From: Paenibacillus oryzae
GTDB lineage: Bacteria > Bacillota > Bacilli > Paenibacillales > Paenibacillaceae
Reading direction: 5' to 3'
Assembly: GCF_001675045.1 (NCBI RefSeq)
Contig: NZ_LYPA01000021.1
Span: 1 to 34,523, forward strand
Length of the DNA: 34,523 nucleotides
Shown: positions 24,096 to 31,989 of the stretch, piece by piece
How the letters are laid out: each line of letters starts with the position of its first letter
Numbering within the stretch: the stretch's first letter is position 1
Position numbers and translations under genes: made by a program
The notes under the pieces: generated by a model
What the model saw: only the letters and a program-made list of their open reading frames with translations
Told to the model about the DNA's origin: nothing
Database searches by the model: none

Positions 24096-26525
24096 ATGAT
24101 CAACGCAGAGGACTGGAAGAAGGAAGAGGAAAGACTGAAGCGGGTGACGGAGAAGCTGGCATCGGATCTTGCTGAGCTGGAGCCGGAGGTTTCCGGGCTG
24201 AATGCGCAGGTCGTCGATTTTCGCAGGCAATTCTGGGATGAGGTCACGGTCAATACGAGCACGCATGAGGATTTTGAAGAAACCTTCTACAGCATCAGAC
24301 AGCAGGAGGCCTTGCTTTCGGAACGTGAGCGAAGTCATGCTCTGCGGGTGCGGCAGTGGAAGAGCATGAAGCGGCTTCAGGAATCGCCTTATTTCGGAAG
24401 GATTGATTTCCGCGAGGAGGGGCTGGAAGAGACGGAACAGGTCTACATCGGGGTTTCTTCCTTTCTTGATTCCGATGGCATGAATTTTCTTATTTATGAC
24501 TGGAGAACTCCGATAGCCAGCATGTATTACGATTTTGAGCCGGGTCCGGCAGATTATGATACCCCGGGCGGCCATATAAAAGGAATGATTGACCTCAAGC
24601 GGCAATACCAAATTGCAGGCGATCATTTGCAGAACGTTTTTGACACGAGTTTGACGATAGGCGATGAAGTGCTGCAGCAGGCCCTTGGCAAAGGCTCCGA
24701 TAATGTCATGAAAAGCATCGTGGCGACGATCCAAAAGGAGCAAAACGCCATTATTCGGGATGATCAAAGCCGAATGCTTATTGTGCAGGGAGTGGCGGGA
24801 AGCGGAAAAACGTCCGCCGCCCTTCAGCGGGTGGCGTACCTGCTGTATAAGCACCGCGAGCGGTTAAAGGCCGATCAAATTGTATTATTTTCGCCTAATC
24901 CGATGTTCAATAGTTATGTATCGACCGTTCTTCCCGAGCTTGGCGAAGAAAATATGCTGCAGATGACGTTCCAGGAATATCTGGATCATTGGCTTGGAGA
25001 AGCTTTTGCGGTCGAGGATTCCTTCGATCAGATGGAATATGTTCTGTCGCGCTGCAACGATCCCGATTATGAGGCCCGATTGGCAGCCATCCAGTTCAAG
25101 GCCTCGGAGCGGTATTTGCAGGCTCTTCAGCATTATGTGAAGGGACTCCAGCGAGAGGGCATGCGGTTTAACGCGATAACCTTCCGGGAGCGGGAGCTTA
25201 TTTCGGCAGAAGCCATGCGCAATACATTTTACAGCTATGATCCGGCGGTCGATTTGAGCAATCGCATTGCGATGCTGGAGGATTGGCTGCTGCGCGAGCT
25301 GTCTGCGCTGGAAGCGGCGGAGCGCGAGGAGCCTTGGGTGCGGGATGAGCTGGACTATCTCGACAAGGATCATTATGCGGCGGCTTATCGCAAGCTTCAT
25401 AAGGAGGCGCGGGTTTTTACCTTTACGGAGCAATACGAGGGGGCAAGCGATCAGGAGCGTGAATTGGACGAAGGGCAGTTTGATTATGGAGATCGCGAGG
25501 AAGAGCTGCTGCGCCGGATGGTGGTTAAGGAGCAATTCAAGCCGCTTAGGAGAAGCGTCAGGGAAAAGCGGTTTGTGGATATGCTCGGCCTCTATCGGCA
25601 ACTATTCGAGGGGGAGGAGTCGTTCCAAAGAATGACTGGCGAAGCCGGGGTTCCGCAAGCCCATTGGCCAACGATATGCAGGCAGACCATCGCCAAGCTG
25701 AATCGGGGAGAACTATTTTATGAGGATGCCACTCCGTATCTTTATGTAAAAGAGCTGGTTGAGGATACCCGGACAAATACACAGATCCGTCATGTGTTTG
25801 TGGATGAAGGCCAAGATTATTCCATGTTTCAATATGCGTTTCTGAAAAAATTGTTCCCCCGGGCCAAAATGACGGTGCTGGGCGATTTCAGCCAGGCCAT
25901 CTTTGTCCAATCCACAGAGCTGCATGGCGAGGCTTCGCCGCTTGTTGCGCTATACGGGGAAGCGGAAACCAGATGGTTTACGCTGCTTCGGGGATATCGG
26001 TCAACCCGGGAAATCGTGGAGTTTACGAAAAGCCTGCTAATTCAGGCTAAGGATGTTGTTCCGTTTAACCGAAGCGGCAATAAGCCGATACTTTACCGCG
26101 TGACAACGAACGAGGAAAGAGTGGCCGGAATCAAGGAGCATTTGGAAGCGTTGCGTGCGGAGGGGCATCACTCTATCGGGATCATTACTAAAACGATGGC
26201 CGAAAGTCAGGGGGCATTCCATTCTTTGACGAATGCAGGCTGCCAAGGGCTAAAGCTTGTAACCAAAACTACGCCAACCTTCGAAAAAGGCGCGCTTGTG
26301 CTTCCCGCTTATTTGGCCAAAGGCGTGGAGTTTGACGCTGTCATTCTTTACGATGCTTCTTCGGATACGTATGGCCGGGAAAGCGAACGCAAGCTATTTT
26401 ATACGGCGTGTACGCGGGCCATGCATAGGCTGACGCTTTATACGGCGAGCGAGTGGAGTCCTTTTATTGAAAAGGTGGATCGCTCCTTGTATGAAGAAGA
26501 TGGTATGAAGAATACGATCAGCTAG
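24096..26525 (+). CDS. helD: HelD-type RNA polymerase recycling ATPase
   Basis: This 809-residue superfamily 1 (UvrD/Rep-like) protein resembles B. subtilis HelD, which removes stalled RNA polymerase from DNA. The N-terminal 1-95 is strongly charged and helical, matching the coiled-coil arm that enters the polymerase secondary channel. FLIYDWRTPIASMYYD (about 131-146) is typical of HelD. The Q-motif region QKEQNAIIRDD precedes Walker A GVAGSGKTS at 232-240. VDEGQDYS is motif II, LLRGYRST motif IV, and FYTACTRAMHRLTLY motif VI. ATG 24096 follows AAAGGAG eleven bases upstream. Some HelD relatives protect against rifamycins, but nothing here shows that. A terminator follows. Confidence 0.9.
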   Translation: MINAEDWKKEEERLKRVTEKLASDLAELEPEVSGLNAQVVDFRRQFWDEVTVNTSTHEDFEETFYSIRQQEALLSERERSHALRVRQWKSMKRLQESPYFGRIDFREEGLEETEQVYIGVSSFLDSDGMNFLIYDWRTPIASMYYDFEPGPADYDTPGGHIKGMIDLKRQYQIAGDHLQNVFDTSLTIGDEVLQQALGKGSDNVMKSIVATIQKEQNAIIRDDQSRMLIVQGVAGSGKTSAALQRVAYLLYKHRERLKADQIVLFSPNPMFNSYVSTVLPELGEENMLQMTFQEYLDHWLGEAFAVEDSFDQMEYVLSRCNDPDYEARLAAIQFKASERYLQALQHYVKGLQREGMRFNAITFRERELISAEAMRNTFYSYDPAVDLSNRIAMLEDWLLRELSALEAAEREEPWVRDELDYLDKDHYAAAYRKLHKEARVFTFTEQYEGASDQERELDEGQFDYGDREEELLRRMVVKEQFKPLRRSVREKRFVDMLGLYRQLFEGEESFQRMTGEAGVPQAHWPTICRQTIAKLNRGELFYEDATPYLYVKELVEDTRTNTQIRHVFVDEGQDYSMFQYAFLKKLFPRAKMTVLGDFSQAIFVQSTELHGEASPLVALYGEAETRWFTLLRGYRSTREIVEFTKSLLIQAKDVVPFNRSGNKPILYRVTTNEERVAGIKEHLEALRAEGHHSIGIITKTMAESQGAFHSLTNAGCQGLKLVTKTTPTFEKGALVLPAYLAKGVEFDAVILYDASSDTYGRESERKLFYTACTRAMHRLTLYTASEWSPFIEKVDRSLYEEDGMKNTIS

Positions 26526-26601
26526 TAAGAAGCAAATCCAGCGGGCCGCAAGCGGATAAGTAATAGCAGGCTGAATGTAAAGCGGCATTAAAATGTACGG
26601 C

Positions 26602-26637
26602 AGAGCCCCTCGCTTAAGGCGATCGGGGCTCTTTTCT
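26602..26637 (+). terminator. Intrinsic terminator after helD
   Basis: AGAGCCCC (26602-26609) pairs with GGGGCTCT (26625-26632), and an inner TCGC/GCGA follows past a two-base bulge. A T-rich run comes next. Confidence 0.85.
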
Positions 26638-26757
26638 TATTTTTACCCACCTATCCGCGTCCGCCTTTTTTTCGGCTTATTGAGGAGATTTTCAAGAAGC
26701 GCTTCTTAGGCTAGGGGGTTTGCTTTATCAAGCACAATAAGGTAAGCTACATATATC

Positions 26758-26781
26758 TATAATGGTTTAAATGTTTAAACC
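26758..26781 (+). promoter_or_regulatory. -10 box with abutting 18-bp operator for the arsR-aldH unit
   Basis: TATAAT (26758-26763) is directly followed by GGTTTAAA-TG-TTTAAACC (26764-26781), a perfect 8-bp inverted repeat. This fits a binding site of the ArsR-type protein encoded 30 bases downstream, and implies autorepression. The -35 is poor. Confidence 0.65.
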
Positions 26782-26811
26782 TTTAATCGCAACGAGGAGG
26801 CAATTGCAGCA

Positions 26812-27114
26812 ATGGGAAAACAAGCAGTTGAGATTTTTCGGGAATGCCTGCCTATTCTTCAAACGTTAAGCGATGAGCATCGTCAGGATATTTTACTTCT
26901 TCTATCTGAAAACGGAAGAATGACGGTAAACGAAATTACCGGACGGCTCACGTTGTCGCGTCCTGCTGTGTCGCATCACTTGAAGCTGCTGAGGAATGCA
27001 GGAGTCGTAAACGTGGAGCAGGAAGGGACTCTGCGTTATTATCATTTATCCATGCAGGAATCTATATCATTACTTAGAAAATTGCTGACTTCTTTGGAGC
27101 AGGACTGTCTATAA
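26812..27114 (+). CDS. ArsR-family transcriptional repressor
   Basis: The 100-residue winged-helix protein has the ArsR fold from about residue 12 to 85. The helices LSDEHRQDILLLL and MTVNEITGRL and the recognition helix SRPAVSHHLKLLRNAGVV are clear, then the wing EGTLRYYHL. There is no CxC metal motif in the recognition helix region and only one cysteine near each end, so metal sensing by the classic site is unlikely. It may sense a metabolite or redox change. A likely operator lies just upstream, and the aldehyde dehydrogenase gene follows after 38 bp without a terminator, so the two probably form an autoregulated operon. Confidence 0.9.
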   Translation: MGKQAVEIFRECLPILQTLSDEHRQDILLLLSENGRMTVNEITGRLTLSRPAVSHHLKLLRNAGVVNVEQEGTLRYYHLSMQESISLLRKLLTSLEQDCL

Positions 27115-27152
27115 GGAGCTTGTAAACAATCATTCATTCGGAGGTGTACGAT

Positions 27153-28544
27153 ATGAAAGAATGGACTGCCGTCCAAGTGGAAGAGATGCTGAAGGGGCAT
27201 CGCGACCGTTTCGATACGGGTTATACACGGGATATTTCCTTTCGCATCGACCAATTGGATAAGCTGTATGAGGCTATCAAGCGGCATGAAGCCGGCATTA
27301 CGGAGGCCTTATTTCGCGATCTCGGAAAAAGCGAGTTTGAAGCCTATGCAACCGAAATCGGATATACTCTGCAGAGCATTCGTTATCTCCGCAAAAATGT
27401 GAAAAAGTGGGCAAAGCCGCGCAAGGTCAAAACACCATTTTACCACGCGTTCACGAAAAGCTACATCCATAAGGAGCCTTATGGAACGGTGCTTATCGTC
27501 GGGCCGTTTAATTACCCGTTTCAATTGTTAATTGAACCGTTGATCGGAGCAATCGCCGCAGGAAACAGCGTAGTTCTGAAGCCATCGGAAAATACGCCCC
27601 ATGTTGCGGCAGCCGTTCGCAAGCTAATTGAAGAAACGTTCGAAGAAACGTATGTTACCGTTATCGAAGGAGAGAAGCAGACCACTTCCGCTCTCATTCA
27701 TGCAAAATTTGATTATATCTTTTTTACGGGAAGCGTGCCTGTTGGCAGAATTGTAATGGAGGCCGCAGCCAAAAATCTGGTCCCCGTCACGCTGGAGCTT
27801 GGTGGAAAAAGTCCGGTGATCGTAGAGCAGTCGGCTAATATCGCTGTTGCGGCCAAGCGTATCATCTGGGGCAAGCTGCTTAACACAGGCCAAACCTGTA
27901 TCGCTCCGGACTATGTGCTGGCGCATGAGTCCATTAAAGAGGCTTTGATGAAGGAAATGAAAGCGGCGATTATCAGCTTCTATGGAGCTGACGCCAGCCA
28001 AAGCGGCGATTACGGCCGTATCGTCAATCAGCGGCAATTCGATCGTCTGGCGTCCATTCTAGAGGGTGACCGGGCCAATATCCGTTATGGCGGGAAAGTT
28101 GACCGCGATAAGCTGTACATCGAGCCAACGCTGCTTGAGACGGCCTCTTGGGATGACGCAGCCATGCAGGACGAAATTTTTGGCCCTATTTTGCCCGTGT
28201 TGGGCTACAGCAGACTTGAAGAGGCAATACGCACTATTAATGCTCGCCCGAAGCCGCTTGCGTTATATTTGTTTACCGAACAGGACAGCGTCAAAAAAGA
28301 GGTGCTGGAACGGGTATCCTTTGGCGGCGGATGTATTAACGAAACGATCATTCATGCGGCCAATCATAATCTGCCGTTTGGCGGTGTGGGCAATGCGGGT
28401 ATAGGCGCTTATCATGGCAAATACAGCTTCGACCTGTTCTCTCACGCCAAAAGCGTCATGGCTAAAAGCACTAGAGTGGACTTGAAGGTCTTATTCCCGC
28501 CTTATGGCGACAAAGCGAAGCTGATTCGCAAAGTAATGAGATAA
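27153..28544 (+). CDS. NAD(P)-dependent aldehyde dehydrogenase (class 3-like)
   Basis: The 463-residue enzyme oxidises aldehydes to acids. PFNYP with N120 marks the catalytic Asn, E215 lies in LELGGKSP, and the nucleophile is C249 in NTGQTCIAPD. EIFGPILPV and the closing LPFGGVGNAGIGAYHG are also typical. The short length and the C-terminal positively charged tail (FPPYGDKAKLIRKVMR) match the class 3/fatty-aldehyde group that includes B. subtilis YwdH, whose members may sit at membranes. ATG 27153 is chosen because GGAGGT lies seven bases upstream. The GTG at 27144 lies inside that site. The ArsR-type repressor upstream probably controls it, so an aldehyde or its precursor may be the signal. 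Confidence 0.9.
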   Translation: MKEWTAVQVEEMLKGHRDRFDTGYTRDISFRIDQLDKLYEAIKRHEAGITEALFRDLGKSEFEAYATEIGYTLQSIRYLRKNVKKWAKPRKVKTPFYHAFTKSYIHKEPYGTVLIVGPFNYPFQLLIEPLIGAIAAGNSVVLKPSENTPHVAAAVRKLIEETFEETYVTVIEGEKQTTSALIHAKFDYIFFTGSVPVGRIVMEAAAKNLVPVTLELGGKSPVIVEQSANIAVAAKRIIWGKLLNTGQTCIAPDYVLAHESIKEALMKEMKAAIISFYGADASQSGDYGRIVNQRQFDRLASILEGDRANIRYGGKVDRDKLYIEPTLLETASWDDAAMQDEIFGPILPVLGYSRLEEAIRTINARPKPLALYLFTEQDSVKKEVLERVSFGGGCINETIIHAANHNLPFGGVGNAGIGAYHGKYSFDLFSHAKSVMAKSTRVDLKVLFPPYGDKAKLIRKVMR

Positions 28545-28560
28545 CGGCAAAACGTATAGA

Positions 28561-28938
28561 TTACCGCAAGTTCAGCTTTTCTTGAATTTTGTCCTCGTAT
28601 TCGGCGAAGGCTCCGGTGGAGGTCCAGCCTCGTTCCGACATTAGCGTCTGGTAACGAAGCTTTTTGGCGGACAGCTCGCGCTCCAGCCCTTGGCGCTCGC
28701 TATCGCTTTTGCAGGCGGCGATCAGATCGCCCAGCGTGAGCATGTCCTTGCGCAGCTGCATCTCCTCCGGCAGCACGCCAGCATTTTTCAGCAGCCGATA
28801 GCTGATCCGAAGCTCCTCGGGAACACCCTCCAGCTCGTCCGGCGGAAGCGGCTTGCCTTTGCCGGGCAAATTCTGGAATTCTCCGCGCCTCTCCGCTTCC
28901 TTTATTCTTTCTTCTGCAATGAGACGAAAAATGTCCAT
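28561..28938 (-). CDS. DUF1992 (DnaJ subfamily C member 28-like) protein
   Basis: This 125-residue soluble protein has the conserved DUF1992 start, AEERIKEAERRGEFQNLPGKGKPLP at about residues 8-32, and the RLLKNAGVLPEE stretch at 48-59. A charged helical C-terminus follows. The domain occurs in DNAJC28 homologues but here has no J-domain, and its function is unknown. AAGGGAG lies eleven bases before ATG 28938. It converges with the aldehyde dehydrogenase gene with only 16 bp between stops and no visible terminator. Confidence 0.85.
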   Translation of the reverse strand: MDIFRLIAEERIKEAERRGEFQNLPGKGKPLPPDELEGVPEELRISYRLLKNAGVLPEEMQLRKDMLTLGDLIAACKSDSERQGLERELSAKKLRYQTLMSERGWTSTGAFAEYEDKIQEKLNLR

Positions 28939-29140
28939 GTTTTCATCATCTCCCTTGTACTATTTTAACATATACCTTCTCCCATCAGATCTCCTTTCAT
29001 TTAAGAGACAGGGCCCATTTCCATCATCCATAAAATGGATTATTATTAATACAGGTGCTAATGTTCGGCAAACGCTAGGGATTAAGCTGCAATTGTAATG
29101 AGCAATATAGAGGATGGAGAAAAAACAGGAGAGTGCTGCC

Positions 29141-30253
29141 ATGATCATCGGTGTGCCCAAGGAAATTAAAAATAATGAATTTCGGGTTGGCATGACACCC
29201 GCCTCCGCTCATGCCTATTCCGTCCACGGACATCAGGTCTGGATTGAAAGCGGAGCGGGCGAAGGCAGCGGCTTTAGCGATGGGCAATATGTTGATGCCG
29301 GTGCGGTTATCGTGCAGGATGCGGCTAAGGCATGGTCGGCGGAAATGGTCGTTAAGGTGAAGGAGCCTCTGCCGGAGGAATACGGTTATTTTCACGATGG
29401 ACTGATTCTGTTTACGTATCTTCATCTTGCGCCTGAGCTTGAGCTGACCAAAGCGCTTCTTCAGCATCGCGTATCCGCCGTAGCGTATGAAACTATTCAG
29501 TTGGACAACAAGTCGCTCCCGCTGCTAATGCCGATGAGCGAGGTAGCGGGCAGGATGTCGATCCAGATCGGCGCGCATTTCCTGGAAAAATCGGCGGGCG
29601 GAAAAGGCGTCCTGTTGAGCGGAGTGCCTGGCGTCAGGCCAGCGAAGGTTGCCATTGTGGGCGGCGGAATTGTGGGCACCAACGCAGCGAGAATGGCGAT
29701 GGGCGCGGGGGCGGACGTTACGCTGCTGGATATTAGCGCGGATCGTTTGCGGGAGCTGGACGATCAATTTGGGGGCAGGCTGAAGACGCTGGCGAGCAAT
29801 CCCCATAATTTGGCCCAGGCCGTCAGAGAAGCTGATTTGCTTGTCGGCGCAGTGCTTGTGCCCGGTGCGCGTGCGCCAAAAATAGTGACGGCCGATATGG
29901 TCAAGGCTATGGAGCCGGGCTCTGTTATCGTGGATGTGGCAATTGATCAAGGCGGCTCCATTGAAACGATCGACCGCATAACAACTCATGCCAATCCCAC
30001 CTACGAACGTTTCGGCATCATTCATTATTCCGTAGCCAACATGCCGGGCGCTGTTCCCCATACGTCCACGCTCGCCTTGACCAATGTAACGACGCCCTAC
30101 GGACTGATCCTTGCCGATCACGGGTTAAAAAAAGCCGTTTCGGGAAATTCGGCCTTATCCAGAGGACTGAATGTGGCGGGAGGCCATGTGACATGCCCGG
30201 CCATTGCCGAAGCGCATGGATTTCCAGCAGTAGCGGTAGAGGATGCAATCTGA
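29141..30253 (+). CDS. ald: Alanine dehydrogenase
   Basis: The roughly 370-residue NAD-dependent enzyme interconverts L-alanine and pyruvate plus ammonia, and in spore formers it supports growth on alanine and sporulation. R15, K74 in VKVKEP, H95 in YLHLAP and D269 in VAIDQGG correspond to known catalytic positions. GGGIVG at 174-179 is the dinucleotide-binding turn. ATG 29141 is chosen because CAGGAGAG lies eight bases upstream and the family starts with MIIGVPKEIK. A longer frame to 29114 has no such site. Its stop is one base from that of the convergent lipoprotein gene. Confidence 0.95.
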   Translation: MIIGVPKEIKNNEFRVGMTPASAHAYSVHGHQVWIESGAGEGSGFSDGQYVDAGAVIVQDAAKAWSAEMVVKVKEPLPEEYGYFHDGLILFTYLHLAPELELTKALLQHRVSAVAYETIQLDNKSLPLLMPMSEVAGRMSIQIGAHFLEKSAGGKGVLLSGVPGVRPAKVAIVGGGIVGTNAARMAMGAGADVTLLDISADRLRELDDQFGGRLKTLASNPHNLAQAVREADLLVGAVLVPGARAPKIVTADMVKAMEPGSVIVDVAIDQGGSIETIDRITTHANPTYERFGIIHYSVANMPGAVPHTSTLALTNVTTPYGLILADHGLKKAVSGNSALSRGLNVAGGHVTCPAIAEAHGFPAVAVEDAI

Positions 30254-30254
30254 G

Positions 30255-31883
30255 CTACTGGTGCTTGCGACGCCATTCATTAGCCTCGCGAAGCACCTCG
30301 CTTCCGCCCGACTCCATAAAGGCTTGCACGAAGTCCTCAAATTCCTCCAGTGGTTTTTCGCCCGTTATAAAAGAGATATATGCTTTATTTTTCAGCTTGA
30401 TCAGTTGAGCGGCATTTTGAATGAGAGAGGGAGTAGAGATTTCCAGCGCATTGTAGATGCCGTTTGTGTCCAGCCCCAGAGTGGCGGCCCATTGCTCACG
30501 CCGTTCCGTCTCCGGCAGAGGAACCGTCATGCCTATATTGGAGCCGATCTGATTCTGATAGCCGAAAATTTGATTGTAGGGAGGGAGCACGATTACATCC
30601 TTGCGGGAGCTGTCGGCCCATTCCCAGTGCTTGCCCTGCACCCCATAATGCATGGACGTGTATTCATCTGGATCGGGATTGGCGCTGACGTAATCTAACA
30701 CTTCAAGAATTTTGGCCAGCTTTCCGGGCTCCTTGGCGGCATTTGCCCCAATCGCGGTAAAGCTCATCAGCAAATCATAGGCTTTGGAGCCTCGCTTGCC
30801 CCCAGGCCCGGTGAATGGATCGCCGAAGACGACTTTGGCCTGCGGATTTTTGGCAGTCAGCTCCTTGACGTTAAATGTAGCGGTTGACGGGTTTTCTTCC
30901 GTTGCGGACTGCCCATTGCTGCTCCAGGCCATATAATCCCCGTTCTGAATCCAATGGTAGTAGTTGCCCATGGAGGTCATGCCGATTCTGCCTTCAATGA
31001 AGGCGTGGGACAAATGCTTGTATCCGCCTTTGTTTTCCCCGGTAATAAACTCCGGATCAATGACGCCATCCTTGTACCATTTGCGCAGATAGCGCAAGGC
31101 CTCCTTCATCTCCGGCTCCAGCGCCCCGATTACAAGGCCCGTATCCTTTTCCGCAAAATAAAGCTGATCGGCAAACACGATTTGCCCAAACGCTCCGAAC
31201 ACAACGTTCATGCCTTCAATGGACAAGCCATAGGTATCCTTCAATCCGTTGCCGTCGGGATCGCCGTTGGCAAACGCATAAATAACCTCTTCGAATTGCT
31301 CCAGCGTTTCCGGCGTTTGCAGCCCCAGCTTCTCCAGCCAGTCCTGCCGGTAAACGACCGGTATGCGATAAATGTTTGTAGGATTAACGACGGGGATGCC
31401 ATAATAGGCTCCATCGATTGTGCCATAGTCCAAGTAGGAGGGAGCATAATCCTGAATTGCCTTCATGATATTGGGAGCATGCTTCATAAGCAGATCCTTC
31501 GGAATTTCCGCAAGCAGTCCCTGGCGCTGATATTTCAAAAGGTCCTGGTGCCGTCTGACCCGGAATAAATCGGGAATTTCGCCTTGAGCCAGCCTTAGCT
31601 CCAGCAGCGCTTCGTACTTATTGTTCTCTAAATTCCATATATCCAGATCAACATTGAATTTGCCCTCAACATAAGCAACCATCTCCGCATCGCTTGGCAC
31701 CGGCAAATTTTGATACATCGTCCATGTAATATGGTATGGCGGAGCTTCCGAAGCAGCGGAAGACTGCGAAGGGTTGGCGCTGAAGGAGGAGGGCGGGCCC
31801 GCCTGAATTGCGCATCCGCTTAGGAGGAGAGCGAGGGCAAGAAAAAGCCCGATTTTTTTGCCGATAAAAGGGTATAAGTCCAT
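30255..31883 (-). CDS. Extracellular solute-binding lipoprotein (LplA-like)
   Basis: The 542-residue ABC-transporter substrate-binding protein carries a lipoprotein signal peptide with lipobox LLSGC (Cys24). An Asn/Ser/Pro-rich tether follows, then a family 1-type two-lobe fold with EIPDLFRVR, YGIPVVNP, ANGDPDGNGLKDTYGL and WYKDGVIDPEF, as usual in Paenibacillus LplA-type proteins. Such proteins bind oligosaccharides, often plant or wall polysaccharide fragments. ATG 31883 is chosen because AAGGATGG lies about ten bases upstream and it gives a normal signal peptide. The sensor gene is directly upstream on the same strand (106 bp). No permease follows, so it must use permeases elsewhere or act with the sensor. 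Confidence 0.9.
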   Translation of the reverse strand: MDLYPFIGKKIGLFLALALLLSGCAIQAGPPSSFSANPSQSSAASEAPPYHITWTMYQNLPVPSDAEMVAYVEGKFNVDLDIWNLENNKYEALLELRLAQGEIPDLFRVRRHQDLLKYQRQGLLAEIPKDLLMKHAPNIMKAIQDYAPSYLDYGTIDGAYYGIPVVNPTNIYRIPVVYRQDWLEKLGLQTPETLEQFEEVIYAFANGDPDGNGLKDTYGLSIEGMNVVFGAFGQIVFADQLYFAEKDTGLVIGALEPEMKEALRYLRKWYKDGVIDPEFITGENKGGYKHLSHAFIEGRIGMTSMGNYYHWIQNGDYMAWSSNGQSATEENPSTATFNVKELTAKNPQAKVVFGDPFTGPGGKRGSKAYDLLMSFTAIGANAAKEPGKLAKILEVLDYVSANPDPDEYTSMHYGVQGKHWEWADSSRKDVIVLPPYNQIFGYQNQIGSNIGMTVPLPETERREQWAATLGLDTNGIYNALEISTPSLIQNAAQLIKLKNKAYISFITGEKPLEEFEDFVQAFMESGGSEVLREANEWRRKHQ

Positions 31884-31989
31884 GACGCTGCGACCATCCT
31901 TATCTTTGCTGTTTGAAAAGCGTAACGTTTCAAAATCGTCCTGCAACTATGGCAGTCTGAGGGGGGAGGAATGCGTTTGTATCCATCTC

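Noticed and set aside
24066..24854. Minus-strand frame of 262 codons inside helD
   Set aside because: Antisense to the well-supported HelD coding region, and no family is recognisable.
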